Shown piece by piece: positions 15,860 to 22,332 of a DNA stretch of 24,048 nucleotides. The stretch spans positions 1 through 24,048 of the IMG/VR virus record IMGVR_UViG_3300032088_000083; one strand, written 5' to 3'. How positions within the stretch are numbered: position 1 is the first letter of the stretch; every line of letters starts with the position of its first letter. Under the pieces are notes generated by a model. The model made no database searches, was not told where the DNA came from, and worked only from the letters and a program-made list of their open reading frames with translations. The position numbers were made by a program, and so were the translations under genes. This DNA is from a virus.

Positions 15860-15983
15860 TTATTTTTTCTCCAGATTGTTTGACTGTTTTAACAGTATTA
15901 TAATTAATATTCAACCCCTGAGGCATGGGTCCTGATTCAGGTGGTAGTAAGTGTTTTTTAGGGTACAAATTCTTCGAACTCAT
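15810..15983 (-). CDS. Small overlapping protein between portal and 482-aa genes (57 aa)
   Basis: A frame of 57 codons starts inside the last codons of the 482-residue gene, crosses the 98-base gap and ends 50 bases into the portal gene. An AGAGG ribosome site lies eight bases before the ATG. The product has MSSKNLYPKKHLLPPESGPM followed by PQGLNINYN; the L-P-P-x-S-G-P-x-P-Q-G-L-N segment is one I associate with small marine phage proteins at this position. It accounts for a gap that is otherwise empty. Its function is unknown. Confidence 0.5.
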   Translation of the reverse strand: MSSKNLYPKKHLLPPESGPMPQGLNINYNTVKTVKQSGEKINGGYRQSTSQRSKKRI

Positions 15984-17406
15984 CCGATTTACCTCTAACT
16001 TTATTTTTTAATGAAGCAAGTCCTTTTGCTCCTTCAGGACCTAATAAATAAGCTGCTGCAAGTTCATCTGGTTTTTTTGTAAACTCGGAAGCTTTTGCTA
16101 CATCAGCACCACCCATAACCATACCTGCTGTACCTACAAATGGTATGAAAGGAGCTGCTGCTCTAAATACAGGTCTAGCAATTGCTTTAGCAAACTTACC
16201 ATATTTACCTGCTTTCTCTTTTAAAAGTTCTTCATAGTTTTTTCTAGCTACTACATCCTCAGGTGTTTTTGCTTTTAAAGTTTGTAAAGTTTTATCAGTC
16301 ATTCCTCTATCAACAGATTTTAATGGATTAAATCCTCCCATTGGTAAATAAGGTTTTCCTGTTCTAACATCTAAGTTCCAACCTCTTAAAATATTTGCTG
16401 CTTTTTTACCTTGCTTACCTCCACTTGCAACTAAATTTTGTATGGCAGTATTATTTATATTAATTAATTTTGATAGCTCTTTGGTAGGATTTTTATCAAA
16501 AGCTCTTTTTAATTTTAGTTGTTCTTTATAAAAAGGTTTTAATTCATCATTTAATTTTTCAGCATAAACTTGATTTTGTTTTACAGTTTGTGGAGCTAAA
16601 GCATCTACTGGATATTCTGCTCCTAACGCTTTTGCTTGAAATATATTTGCAGTGTGAGCATTTTCAAATGTTTTACCTAAACCCATAGCTTGTTTAGTTT
16701 CCATAAATCTTCTTTCAGCTTGTTTAGTTTTTTTAGTAACATTTGTTCTTTTTTTAGCTGCATCAGCTTTGCTAGTGCTGTTTGGATTTATATTACCGTG
16801 TGGTATTTTAAATCCTGTTTTTTCTAATTCAGAGGCAACTTCAGTTACATATTTAGCAGCACCTGATTGAGGATTTCTAGTTCCACCATATTCTGCATTT
16901 ATTATTTGAGAAGCTTTTGCTTTAGAATAACCTTCTTCTAATAACTCTTTGGCTCTTAATTTTTTTTCATCAAAAATTATTCTTTTTTCTTTATTTATTT
17001 TTTCTATATTTTCTCTTACTCCAGGGTTATCTTTACCTTTAGGAAATGAATATCTTTCTCCTTTAAATCCAGGATTCCTATTTCCTTTTTTAAAATTAAC
17101 TCTCCCACCATCTGCATATCTATCTAGTTCAGCATCATACTGTTCTATTTTTTCAGTAACCATTTCACCGGTCTCACCAAACAATGGCATAACTGTATCG
17201 TAATAATCTGACGCAGATATTTCTTTATTGTCGAATGCTTTTCTTGAAATCTGTCCAACTAAATTAGTATAAGTTTTTGGTGATAAAGTATTAACAGCTG
17301 CTTTAGTATTTAAAGCTTCTAAACTTTTAAGATATTGTTTTGGTTTTGGTTTAGGAACAATTGGTTGTCCTTCTTCTAGGAAATAAGACGCTATGTCTTT
17401 GGCCAT
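15958..17406 (-). CDS. Probable virion-associated protein with HTH-like segment (482 aa)
   Basis: A 482-residue basic protein of unknown role. From the N-terminus: a helical region, ADGGRVNF (98-105), a Lys/Gly-rich stretch with NRNPGF and KDNPGV, a candidate helix-turn-helix at about 150-172 (RAKELLEEGYSKAKASQII), a long basic helical middle with a region around ENAHTANIFQAKALGAEYP that faintly recalls HNH-type nucleases without clear catalytic residues, and a C-terminal hydrophobic or amphipathic segment (AAPFIPFVGTAGMVMGGADV) that could enter a membrane. This mix suggests an ejected internal protein. Neighbours are terminase-side and portal genes. The call is an inference. Confidence 0.55.
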   Translation of the reverse strand: MAKDIASYFLEEGQPIVPKPKPKQYLKSLEALNTKAAVNTLSPKTYTNLVGQISRKAFDNKEISASDYYDTVMPLFGETGEMVTEKIEQYDAELDRYADGGRVNFKKGNRNPGFKGERYSFPKGKDNPGVRENIEKINKEKRIIFDEKKLRAKELLEEGYSKAKASQIINAEYGGTRNPQSGAAKYVTEVASELEKTGFKIPHGNINPNSTSKADAAKKRTNVTKKTKQAERRFMETKQAMGLGKTFENAHTANIFQAKALGAEYPVDALAPQTVKQNQVYAEKLNDELKPFYKEQLKLKRAFDKNPTKELSKLININNTAIQNLVASGGKQGKKAANILRGWNLDVRTGKPYLPMGGFNPLKSVDRGMTDKTLQTLKAKTPEDVVARKNYEELLKEKAGKYGKFAKAIARPVFRAAAPFIPFVGTAGMVMGGADVAKASEFTKKPDELAAAYLLGPEGAKGLASLKNKVRGKSDEFEEFVP

Positions 17407-17407
17407 G

Positions 17408-18079
17408 TTAACCTCTGGCTTCTGATAAAATTTGATCTAAGAATTGTTTAAATGAAACTGGCTCTATTCCTTGTTCTTGCATTTCAAAAATATATTTTCT
17501 ATATTCATCCATCGCTGAATCATTCTCAGCCATTTTAATTGATGGAGCATCTCTTTTGCCATATCTATCTTCGATTTGCATTTCTAAATATTCCATCTCT
17601 TCTTCATCTAATAATTCTAAAGGCTTACCGAATAAATCTAAAGACATATCATTTTTCTCTGCCATTGGATCTGGTTGTGATGCCATTTTAGTTCCTTTAA
17701 GACTCTGGATCCCTGAAGCCTGATCCATTCTATCATCAGAACCCATTGCATATCCTATTCTACCACCGTAAGCCATATTTTTTGAAAGTCTTTCTCTAGC
17801 TTCTTCAATTGCTTCTTGTTGAGAAAAACCTTGTTCTCTAAGTCTTTCTACAAGTTCCATAAATTTATCTTCACTTCCATTTCCATAGTTAGCACGCATC
17901 ATGCCTCCGGCTGCTTCGTTTTTTCTCATCATGTCAGCTTTGTCGGCCATCATATCTGAAAAATCGTCCATAGCCATATCGTAAACTTTAGCTTGCATTC
18001 TAGGAGTCATATCAAAATAGTCATAACCCATATCGTCTGCTATTGACTCTGCTAAATCTTGAATTGCTTGTTTGTCCAT
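17408..18079 (-). CDS. Hypothetical acidic Met-rich protein (223 aa)
   Basis: A 223-residue acidic, Met-rich helical protein between the terminase and the 482-residue gene. It contains two UBA-like or coiled segments (KFMELVERLREQGFSQQEA) and the motif GGRIGYAMG at residues 105-113. The G-G-R-[VI]-x-[YF] patch also occurs in the next gene (GGRVNF). Such patches are frequent in marine phage proteins of this neighbourhood; their role is unknown. It starts five bases after the terminase stop without a clear ribosome site, so translation is probably coupled. Confidence 0.6.
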   Translation of the reverse strand: MDKQAIQDLAESIADDMGYDYFDMTPRMQAKVYDMAMDDFSDMMADKADMMRKNEAAGGMMRANYGNGSEDKFMELVERLREQGFSQQEAIEEARERLSKNMAYGGRIGYAMGSDDRMDQASGIQSLKGTKMASQPDPMAEKNDMSLDLFGKPLELLDEEEMEYLEMQIEDRYGKRDAPSIKMAENDSAMDEYRKYIFEMQEQGIEPVSFKQFLDQILSEARG

Positions 18080-18084
18080 AATTA

Positions 18085-19557
18085 CTAATAATACACTTTT
18101 GGTTTAGCTTGTAAAGGCTCATCTTCATAATCATCGGGATGCTGAATTAGACCACCTTGTCTAAATCTCATAACTGCTTGAGTCATAGAATCGACTAAGT
18201 CATCATGATCTCCATAAGGAAATGCAGCGCACTCTTCAATTACTTCTTGTGCAAAATCCATATCTGTTGGTGCATATATCTTACCACTTTCAAATAATGG
18301 AGAAACAGAATTAACTCTCGTATGTTTATCATTACCTTTACTTGGTGTAAAGTTAATTACTGGAATTCCCATTTTTCTTAATTCATAAGTAAGTGGGAGC
18401 CCTGAAGCTTTGCCCTCAATGATTACGGTTTCCGGGTTCCAGTAACCGTATTGCTCCATTGCAATACGTCTTAGTTCTGGAAACTCATATCTTCCCTTTA
18501 GACAATCTACTAAAATTAAACAAGGACCGCTATCTTCTGTTGGATGAAATACACCCCAAGTAGTAATAGCAGAATAGTCGGCAGTTTCTTTTTTCATAAA
18601 TGCTGTGTCATAGCTTTGTATAACATGTTCTAGTGGAGGAAGATCACCTTCCCAATCTTGCCACCATTCTCTTTTAATCAATGCACCTTCATCTCCAGTT
18701 GGATTTTGCATATATTGTGCATTCCATTTTGATAATGGAATAGATGCTTTAACTGCTTCTAGATCTTCTAGCTTCCAATATTCCGGCCACAGGGGTTTAT
18801 CAGAAGGTAGGATTGCAGGAAATTCTATAACTTCCCATTGATCGGCTTTATTTTCTTTTTGTGCTTTAATTAATCTTCCCGTTAAATCTTTTTCATTCCA
18901 TCTTGTCATTACAATAATAATTGTTCCACCGGGTTGGAGACGTTGACGTGGACCAGAAGTATACCATTCATAAGTTCTCTCTAAAGCTTGGGCATTCATT
19001 GCATCTTGCTCAGTGTGTGGATCATCAATAATTAGTAGGTCGGCACCACGACCAGTAATAGCAGAACCAACACCAGCAGCATAATATTCTCCACCTTGTT
19101 CAGTTTCCCATTTACCAGCGGCTTGTGAATCAGGATTTAATCTAGTTTCAAAAACTTCTTTATACTCAGGTGTATCCATTAAAGCTTTTGCTTTACGACC
19201 GAACCTTACAGATAATTCAGTTGTGTTAGTTGATTGAATAATTTTTAATTTAGGGTTTCTACCTACCATCCAAGCGGGTAATAAGTAAGATGCAAATTCA
19301 GATTTAGTATGTCTAGGTGCCATATTAATAATTACTCTTTTTGTTTTACCTTGAGCAATCTGATTAAATTTTTCTGCAACTTCTTTATGGTGTTTACCTT
19401 CTACAAAATCTGGCCATACATGTTTAACAAAAGCCATGAAGTCATTTTTAATATCTGCTTGTTTTTTCTTATCTTTCCATTTAGCCATATAAATAGCTAA
19501 TTGTCTTTTTACATCAGGTGGTAATTTCTCAAACTTTTTTAACTTCTCTATATCCAT
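18085..19557 (-). CDS. terL: Terminase large subunit
   Basis: A 490-residue DNA-packaging motor. The ATPase part has a Walker A variant APRHTKSE (80-87), Walker B LLIIDDPH (174-181) and the coupling segment MTRWNEKDLTGRL (217-229). The nuclease part has D317 in SYDTAF, E381 in IIEGKASG and the acidic cluster GDHDDLVD (449-456), the usual three metal-binding positions. The protein cuts and pumps DNA through the portal. The Met start follows AT-only palindromic sequence and has no visible ribosome site. No small subunit is recognised beside it; it may lie outside the window or be one of the small unknown genes upstream. Confidence 0.95.
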   Translation of the reverse strand: MDIEKLKKFEKLPPDVKRQLAIYMAKWKDKKKQADIKNDFMAFVKHVWPDFVEGKHHKEVAEKFNQIAQGKTKRVIINMAPRHTKSEFASYLLPAWMVGRNPKLKIIQSTNTTELSVRFGRKAKALMDTPEYKEVFETRLNPDSQAAGKWETEQGGEYYAAGVGSAITGRGADLLIIDDPHTEQDAMNAQALERTYEWYTSGPRQRLQPGGTIIIVMTRWNEKDLTGRLIKAQKENKADQWEVIEFPAILPSDKPLWPEYWKLEDLEAVKASIPLSKWNAQYMQNPTGDEGALIKREWWQDWEGDLPPLEHVIQSYDTAFMKKETADYSAITTWGVFHPTEDSGPCLILVDCLKGRYEFPELRRIAMEQYGYWNPETVIIEGKASGLPLTYELRKMGIPVINFTPSKGNDKHTRVNSVSPLFESGKIYAPTDMDFAQEVIEECAAFPYGDHDDLVDSMTQAVMRFRQGGLIQHPDDYEDEPLQAKPKVYY

Positions 19558-19742
19558 AGTGCATTCGAAAAAAATTTTCTAAAAAATTTTTTGATATGTG
19601 TTTTAAAAAGAGTAACTATTTTACGCTTATAAATATCTAAATCCTTGTTTAAATACGTATCGTAGGGACCCCTTTTTATTTATACCTTAATTCATTATTT
19701 AAAAAATTGCAAATTTTGCATTGGGCTTGGTACCTCTATTGC

Positions 19743-19763
19743 CCTGCGACATTTTGTCGCAGG
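19743..19763. repeat. Perfect TGCGACA dyad, copy A
   Basis: CCTGCGACA-TTT-TGTCGCAGG, with 9-bp arms. It lies in the 286-base gene-free spacer (19558-19843) between early genes and the terminase gene. As RNA it would fold to a tight hairpin, but no U tract follows in either direction, so I read it mainly as a binding site of the regulator proposed for this dyad. Confidence 0.75.
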
Positions 19764-19802
19764 ACATTGCAACGCACATAGGAGGGTATGTGTTCTGTGT
19801 TT

Positions 19803-19825
19803 GGGTGCGACATTTTGTCGCACCC
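19803..19825. repeat. Perfect TGCGACA dyad, copy B
   Basis: GGGTGCGACA-TTT-TGTCGCACCC, with 10-bp arms, starts 18 bases after the stop of the 76-residue gene. The core 17 bases are identical to copy A, 61 bases away, while the flanks differ in a compensated way that keeps the arms paired. That compensation speaks for a structured RNA or a palindromic binding site under selection. The rest of the spacer holds an AT-rich dyad TGCAAATTTTGCA at about 19708-19720 and no convincing gene. Confidence 0.75.
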
Positions 19826-19843
19826 TGTAATATTATCTTGACA

Positions 19844-20074
19844 CTAGTCTAATAAAACCATGTAAGCATCGGCGTTGTTTTCTCTAAACCAATTTAAGTT
19901 GGCTCTTACTTTGTCCCATAGTTTAGAACCACCCCAACCTAATTTTTTATCTTCCTCAGTTGCCATATATTCATAATAGAATATTGCGTCATGTTTTTTA
20001 GCTTCTTCTCTTGTTAGCATTACAGATTCACCGCTGAATCTATTTACTCTTTTATGTGTCTTTTGTTCTGTCAT
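19844..20074 (-). CDS. Hypothetical early protein (76 aa)
   Basis: A 76-residue protein with a basic N-terminus, an acidic middle and a C-terminal patch WDKVRANLNWFRENNADAYM that looks like a conserved helical module. It is the last early-type gene before the spacer and terminase. A strong AAGGAGAAAT site precedes the ATG, and the promoter with dyad at 20100-20145 lies just upstream. A terminase small-subunit role is possible by position but not supported by any motif. Confidence 0.65.
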   Translation of the reverse strand: MTEQKTHKRVNRFSGESVMLTREEAKKHDAIFYYEYMATEEDKKLGWGGSKLWDKVRANLNWFRENNADAYMVLLD

Positions 20075-20098
20075 ATTTCTCCTTGTTTGTTAATGACC
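20072..20098 (-). repeat. Duplicated leader, copy 1
   Basis: A 27-base sequence covering the start codon, ribosome site and leader of the 76-residue gene is repeated exactly at 20235-20261 before the 29-residue gene. It reads TTAACAAACAAGGAGAAATA before ATG on the minus strand. Confidence 0.85.
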
Positions 20099-20099
20099 T

Positions 20100-20145
20100 A
20101 CATTAACACAATGGCTCATTGAGAGCCATTGCACATAGTGTCGCA
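20100..20145 (-). promoter_or_regulatory. Early promoter P2 with upstream dyad
   Basis: Minus strand: TGCGACA (20139-20145), three bases, degenerate second half TGTGCAA, -35-like TGGCTC (20123-20128), 17-base spacer, weak -10 TAATGT (20100-20105). A 9-bp inverted repeat CAATGGCTC/GAGCCATTG (20109-20131) overlaps the -35 and spacer. Spacing between the parts is identical to P0, P1 and P3. Confidence 0.6.
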
Positions 20146-20147
20146 GG

Positions 20148-20237
20148 TTAATCATCGTCTTCATCTTCTAAATCTTCCCACACATCTATTTCTTCTGCAA
20201 CATCTTCTAGTAGGTTGTAATCATTTTCGTAATCCAT
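20148..20237 (-). CDS. Tiny highly acidic protein (29 aa)
   Basis: A 29-codon gene with a perfect AAGGAGAAAT site and its own promoter (P3). The product begins MDYENDYNLLEDVAEEIDVW and ends in DEDDD; 16 of 29 residues are Asp or Glu and there is no Lys or Arg. This composition is like that of DNA-mimic or anti-host peptides of early phage regions, but the resemblance is only in charge. The identical leader shared with the 76-residue gene argues that it is expressed. Confidence 0.6.
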   Translation of the reverse strand: MDYENDYNLLEDVAEEIDVWEDLEDEDDD

Positions 20238-20261
20238 ATTTCTCCTTGTTTGTTAATGACC
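20235..20261 (-). repeat. Duplicated leader, copy 2
   Basis: Exact second copy of the 27-base start-codon-and-leader sequence found at 20072-20098. Confidence 0.85.
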
Positions 20262-20262
20262 C

Positions 20263-20308
20263 ATGATACCAGATTCCTGAACCATGAGCCATTGTCCAAA
20301 TTGTCACA
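20263..20308 (-). promoter_or_regulatory. Early promoter P3 with upstream dyad
   Basis: Minus strand: TGTGACA (20302-20308), three bases, second half TGGACAA, -35-like TGGCTC (20286-20291), 17-base spacer, -10 TATCAT (20263-20268). The dyad's first half overlaps the stop codon of the 104-residue gene. It is the same layout as P0 to P2, with one change (TGTGACA for TGCGACA) in the first half. Confidence 0.6.
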
Positions 20309-20618
20309 CCCTTTCAATACTATATTCTGGACCCCAACGACTTTCCTCATTCTTAACTTTAGCATAACCACCCGACTCGCGTCTGTGTCTGATAAACTCT
20401 ATCGGTCGACCTTGCTCAATGTTTTCCATGTTCAATGATAACCAATCGAACTTGCATGCTTGACTACAGAAATATTTATCTGAGCCCGAATACCAATTTT
20501 GATTGTCCATGTCACAGTATGCATAACGACCTCTAATCACTCCACGAGATTTTAAAAATCTATCTTGTGTAACATGTGTATGGCAATTAGGTCCTTGGCA
20601 AAAATGTTTGTTTGGCAT
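20304..20618 (-). CDS. Cys-rich putative zinc-binding protein (104 aa)
   Basis: A 104-residue protein with Cys at 7, 12, 35, 51 and 55 and several His residues: FCQGPNCHTHV at the start, YAYCD, then YFCSQACKFDWL. The paired C-x4-C and C-x3-C spacing is that of a small treble-clef or zinc-ribbon finger. It probably binds nucleic acid or a protein during early infection. It is coupled by a TAATG overlap to the 57-residue gene. The family was not identified. Confidence 0.7.
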   Translation of the reverse strand: MPNKHFCQGPNCHTHVTQDRFLKSRGVIRGRYAYCDMDNQNWYSGSDKYFCSQACKFDWLSLNMENIEQGRPIEFIRHRRESGGYAKVKNEESRWGPEYSIERV

Positions 20619-20791
20619 TATTTATAACTCCTTTTCATTCTTCTCATTTCACTATAAAGTTCTAGCATTTGAAATCTATCACAAGACTTAATCCACCTAA
20701 GTAATTCCTCACGCATTTCTTTTTGTTCTTCATGTGCTTTTGCTTTGTTGCTACTTATAACTTCAAAATGTTCTTCATTCTGTTGTGCCAT
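20618..20791 (-). CDS. Small charged helical protein (57 aa)
   Basis: A 57-codon gene between two TAATG overlaps (20791 and 20618). The product starts MAQQNEEHFEVISSNKAKAH and continues as one long helix with EMREELLRWIKSCDRFQMLE and a basic end. The AGGAGTTATAAATAATG at its end supplies the ribosome site for the next gene. No family recognised, but the position in a coupled chain makes it a real gene. Confidence 0.7.
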   Translation of the reverse strand: MAQQNEEHFEVISSNKAKAHEEQKEMREELLRWIKSCDRFQMLELYSEMRRMKRSYK

Positions 20792-21009
20792 TATTGTACC
20801 CTCTTATCTTCTTGGTCAAAGATTATTGTGTAATCTTTGGCAGTTCTATAATCGTTCGCGTCAAGATCAAAGTAAGTTAATAATCTATTACCTTGTTTGC
20901 CTATCCATTGTTTGCATTTATCATTCCATAAAGCTTTTCTAAATATTCTATTCTTATATTTTTCTGCGTTCCATGTGATTGCAAACATATCATTATTTTC
21001 TAGTTTCAT
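20791..21009 (-). CDS. Hypothetical early protein (72 aa)
   Basis: A 72-residue protein with MFAITWNAEKYKNRIFRKAL, then KQWIGKQGNRLLTYFDLDAN; a compact alpha/beta pattern rich in Trp, Tyr and Phe. I do not recognise a family. It has its own TTGACA-type promoter with an inverted repeat (21028-21065) and starts a chain of three coupled genes ending with the Cys-rich protein. Confidence 0.65.
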   Translation of the reverse strand: MKLENNDMFAITWNAEKYKNRIFRKALWNDKCKQWIGKQGNRLLTYFDLDANDYRTAKDYTIIFDQEDKRVQ

Positions 21010-21027
21010 ATTATACCTTTCTAAGTT

Positions 21028-21065
21028 AATAGGACTATCCTATATTAGAATAGCCCTATTGTCAA
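21028..21065 (-). promoter_or_regulatory. TTGACA promoter with embedded inverted repeat
   Basis: Minus strand: consensus -35 TTGACA (21060-21065), 17-base spacer, -10 TAGGAT (21037-21042). The arms AATAGGACTAT (21028-21038) and ATAGCCCTATT (21050-21060) form an 11-bp inverted repeat with one mismatch that spans spacer, -10 and start region, as an operator would. It lacks the TGCGACA dyad of the other early promoters, so it is probably controlled differently. Confidence 0.55.
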
Positions 21066-21068
21066 GTG

Positions 21069-22037
21069 TTAATTTATGCTTTCGTCATATTGTTTTCTTA
21101 ACGCAATTTTTTGTTCTCGCGTCATTGTTTTATTTTTCATACCTTTAATCATACTTGCAAGGTTGCTAGGATTGTAGATTGTCAATCCTGTTGAGTTAGT
21201 TCTAATTAACTCTGCCTCATCAACTTGAATACCTAGTTCAGTAGCAAGTTCAATTCCCTCTGAAAGATATCTGTATGCTTTCAATCCAATTTTTAATTGG
21301 TCGGATTGTTTTTGGATTGTATCAATCCATGTTTGGTGTTTAGATACTAGATTGCCTTTTGCAATTCGCCACTCCTCAAATTTAGAGTATTCGTCTTTGG
21401 TACAGGCGATTGCTCTTGAACGACAATAAGAAGTTCCAATGACATCAAGATAATATTGGTCATCAAATGTTTTAGTCATGCCTGTATTATCATTAGAAGA
21501 ATGATAACTACCACCAACTTTGCCAAGTGCTTTTAAACACTCATCAACATGTTTTGTTTTGTGTGGGTTGTCTTTGTTTTCTTTTTGTTGTGCATAGATA
21601 TCTGGGTTGCAATCCATAGCTTTTAAATCTTCTCTAAAATATGCAAGTGCAAAGTGATTGCCCTCTGTATGATCGTACTCACTACCATTGGTATTGCCAA
21701 ACAAACCAAAATCAAAATGTGATTTAGTTTCTTTTGGTTCGCCCTCATCATCAACACCCTCGTTGTGTGCAAAGTAAAAACATTTATCTTTTGCTACAAC
21801 ATCACAAGGACTTCCATATTTCTTTTTGAAAGTTCTAAGTGTTGCAACATCTTCTGGTGGATATGCTCTCTCAACAACTTCTTTTGCAAGTTCACTTGCA
21901 GTTATATATTGCTCATCAACATACTCCCTTGCTTGAAGATATGCCTCACGTTCTTGAGTGTCCTCATTCTCAAAGACATTTTTTATTTTATTGAACAACT
22001 TATTTCGTAGTTCAGTATTCATTCTTATTTTTGTCAT
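21069..22037 (-). CDS. Hypothetical early protein (322 aa)
   Basis: A 322-residue soluble protein, the largest of the early block. It has a charged helical N-terminus, a central region with Cys, His and Gly residues (SPCDVVAKDKCFYFAHNEG), a DNTGMTKTFDDQYYLDVIG stretch and a C-terminal helical part with NSTGLTIYNPSNLASMIKG. The general build is reminiscent of proteins tied to phage nucleotide modification (Nmad5-like), but I could not confirm key residues, so no function is claimed. It is driven by promoter P1. An ACTCC site close to the start codon (GGAGT on the coding strand) serves as ribosome site. Confidence 0.6.
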   Translation of the reverse strand: MTKIRMNTELRNKLFNKIKNVFENEDTQEREAYLQAREYVDEQYITASELAKEVVERAYPPEDVATLRTFKKKYGSPCDVVAKDKCFYFAHNEGVDDEGEPKETKSHFDFGLFGNTNGSEYDHTEGNHFALAYFREDLKAMDCNPDIYAQQKENKDNPHKTKHVDECLKALGKVGGSYHSSNDNTGMTKTFDDQYYLDVIGTSYCRSRAIACTKDEYSKFEEWRIAKGNLVSKHQTWIDTIQKQSDQLKIGLKAYRYLSEGIELATELGIQVDEAELIRTNSTGLTIYNPSNLASMIKGMKNKTMTREQKIALRKQYDESIN

Positions 22038-22063
22038 TCTACTCCTTTGGTTAATTGAAACTC

Positions 22064-22109
22064 ATTATATCACAATGGCGATTTACTCGCCATTGTGCAA
22101 AGTGTCGCA
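22064..22109 (-). promoter_or_regulatory. Early promoter P1 with upstream dyad and second palindrome
   Basis: Minus strand: TGCGACA (22103-22109), three bases, second half TGCACAA, -35-like TGGCGA (22087-22092), 17-base spacer, extended -10 TGATATAAT with TATAAT at 22064-22069. A perfect 10-bp inverted repeat CACAATGGCG/CGCCATTGTG (22071-22080 and 22088-22097) fills the spacer and -35. It serves the 322-residue gene. Confidence 0.7.
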
Positions 22110-22110
22110 G

Positions 22111-22299
22111 TTATTTCAGTTCTTCAACTAAATCAACTTTAATATTTTCCATACCCATTTGTTCTGGCTCATCTTCTCTAGCCTCAAAATAATCATCATC
22201 ATGAGTTTCAAAAAGTTTTTGAGCCTCCTCCTTTGAGTCTGCCTCTACTATTACATACTCCCAAATATCAGCTGTGTAATTTACTTTAAATCTAGGCAT
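22111..22299 (-). CDS. Small acidic early protein (62 aa)
   Basis: A 62-residue acidic protein, the first leftward gene. The pattern FKVNYTADIWEYVIVEADSK followed by EEAQKLFE is that of a small beta-alpha unit like DpnD/PcfM-type proteins (Y-x-V...V-x-A-x-S-x-E-E-A). The family has no firm function. It has a strong ACAGGAGAAATAAAT leader, shared with the rightward 75-residue gene, and is under promoter P0, which carries the parS sequence. Confidence 0.65.
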   Translation of the reverse strand: MPRFKVNYTADIWEYVIVEADSKEEAQKLFETHDDDYFEAREDEPEQMGMENIKVDLVEELK

Positions 22300-22332
22300 A
22301 TTTATTTCTCCTGTATTAATTAATAAAAAACC

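Noticed and set aside
19743-19825. Dyads A and B as intrinsic terminators
   Set aside because: Arms are strong, but no run of U follows on either strand and the same core occurs upstream of promoters. A binding site is the simpler reading.
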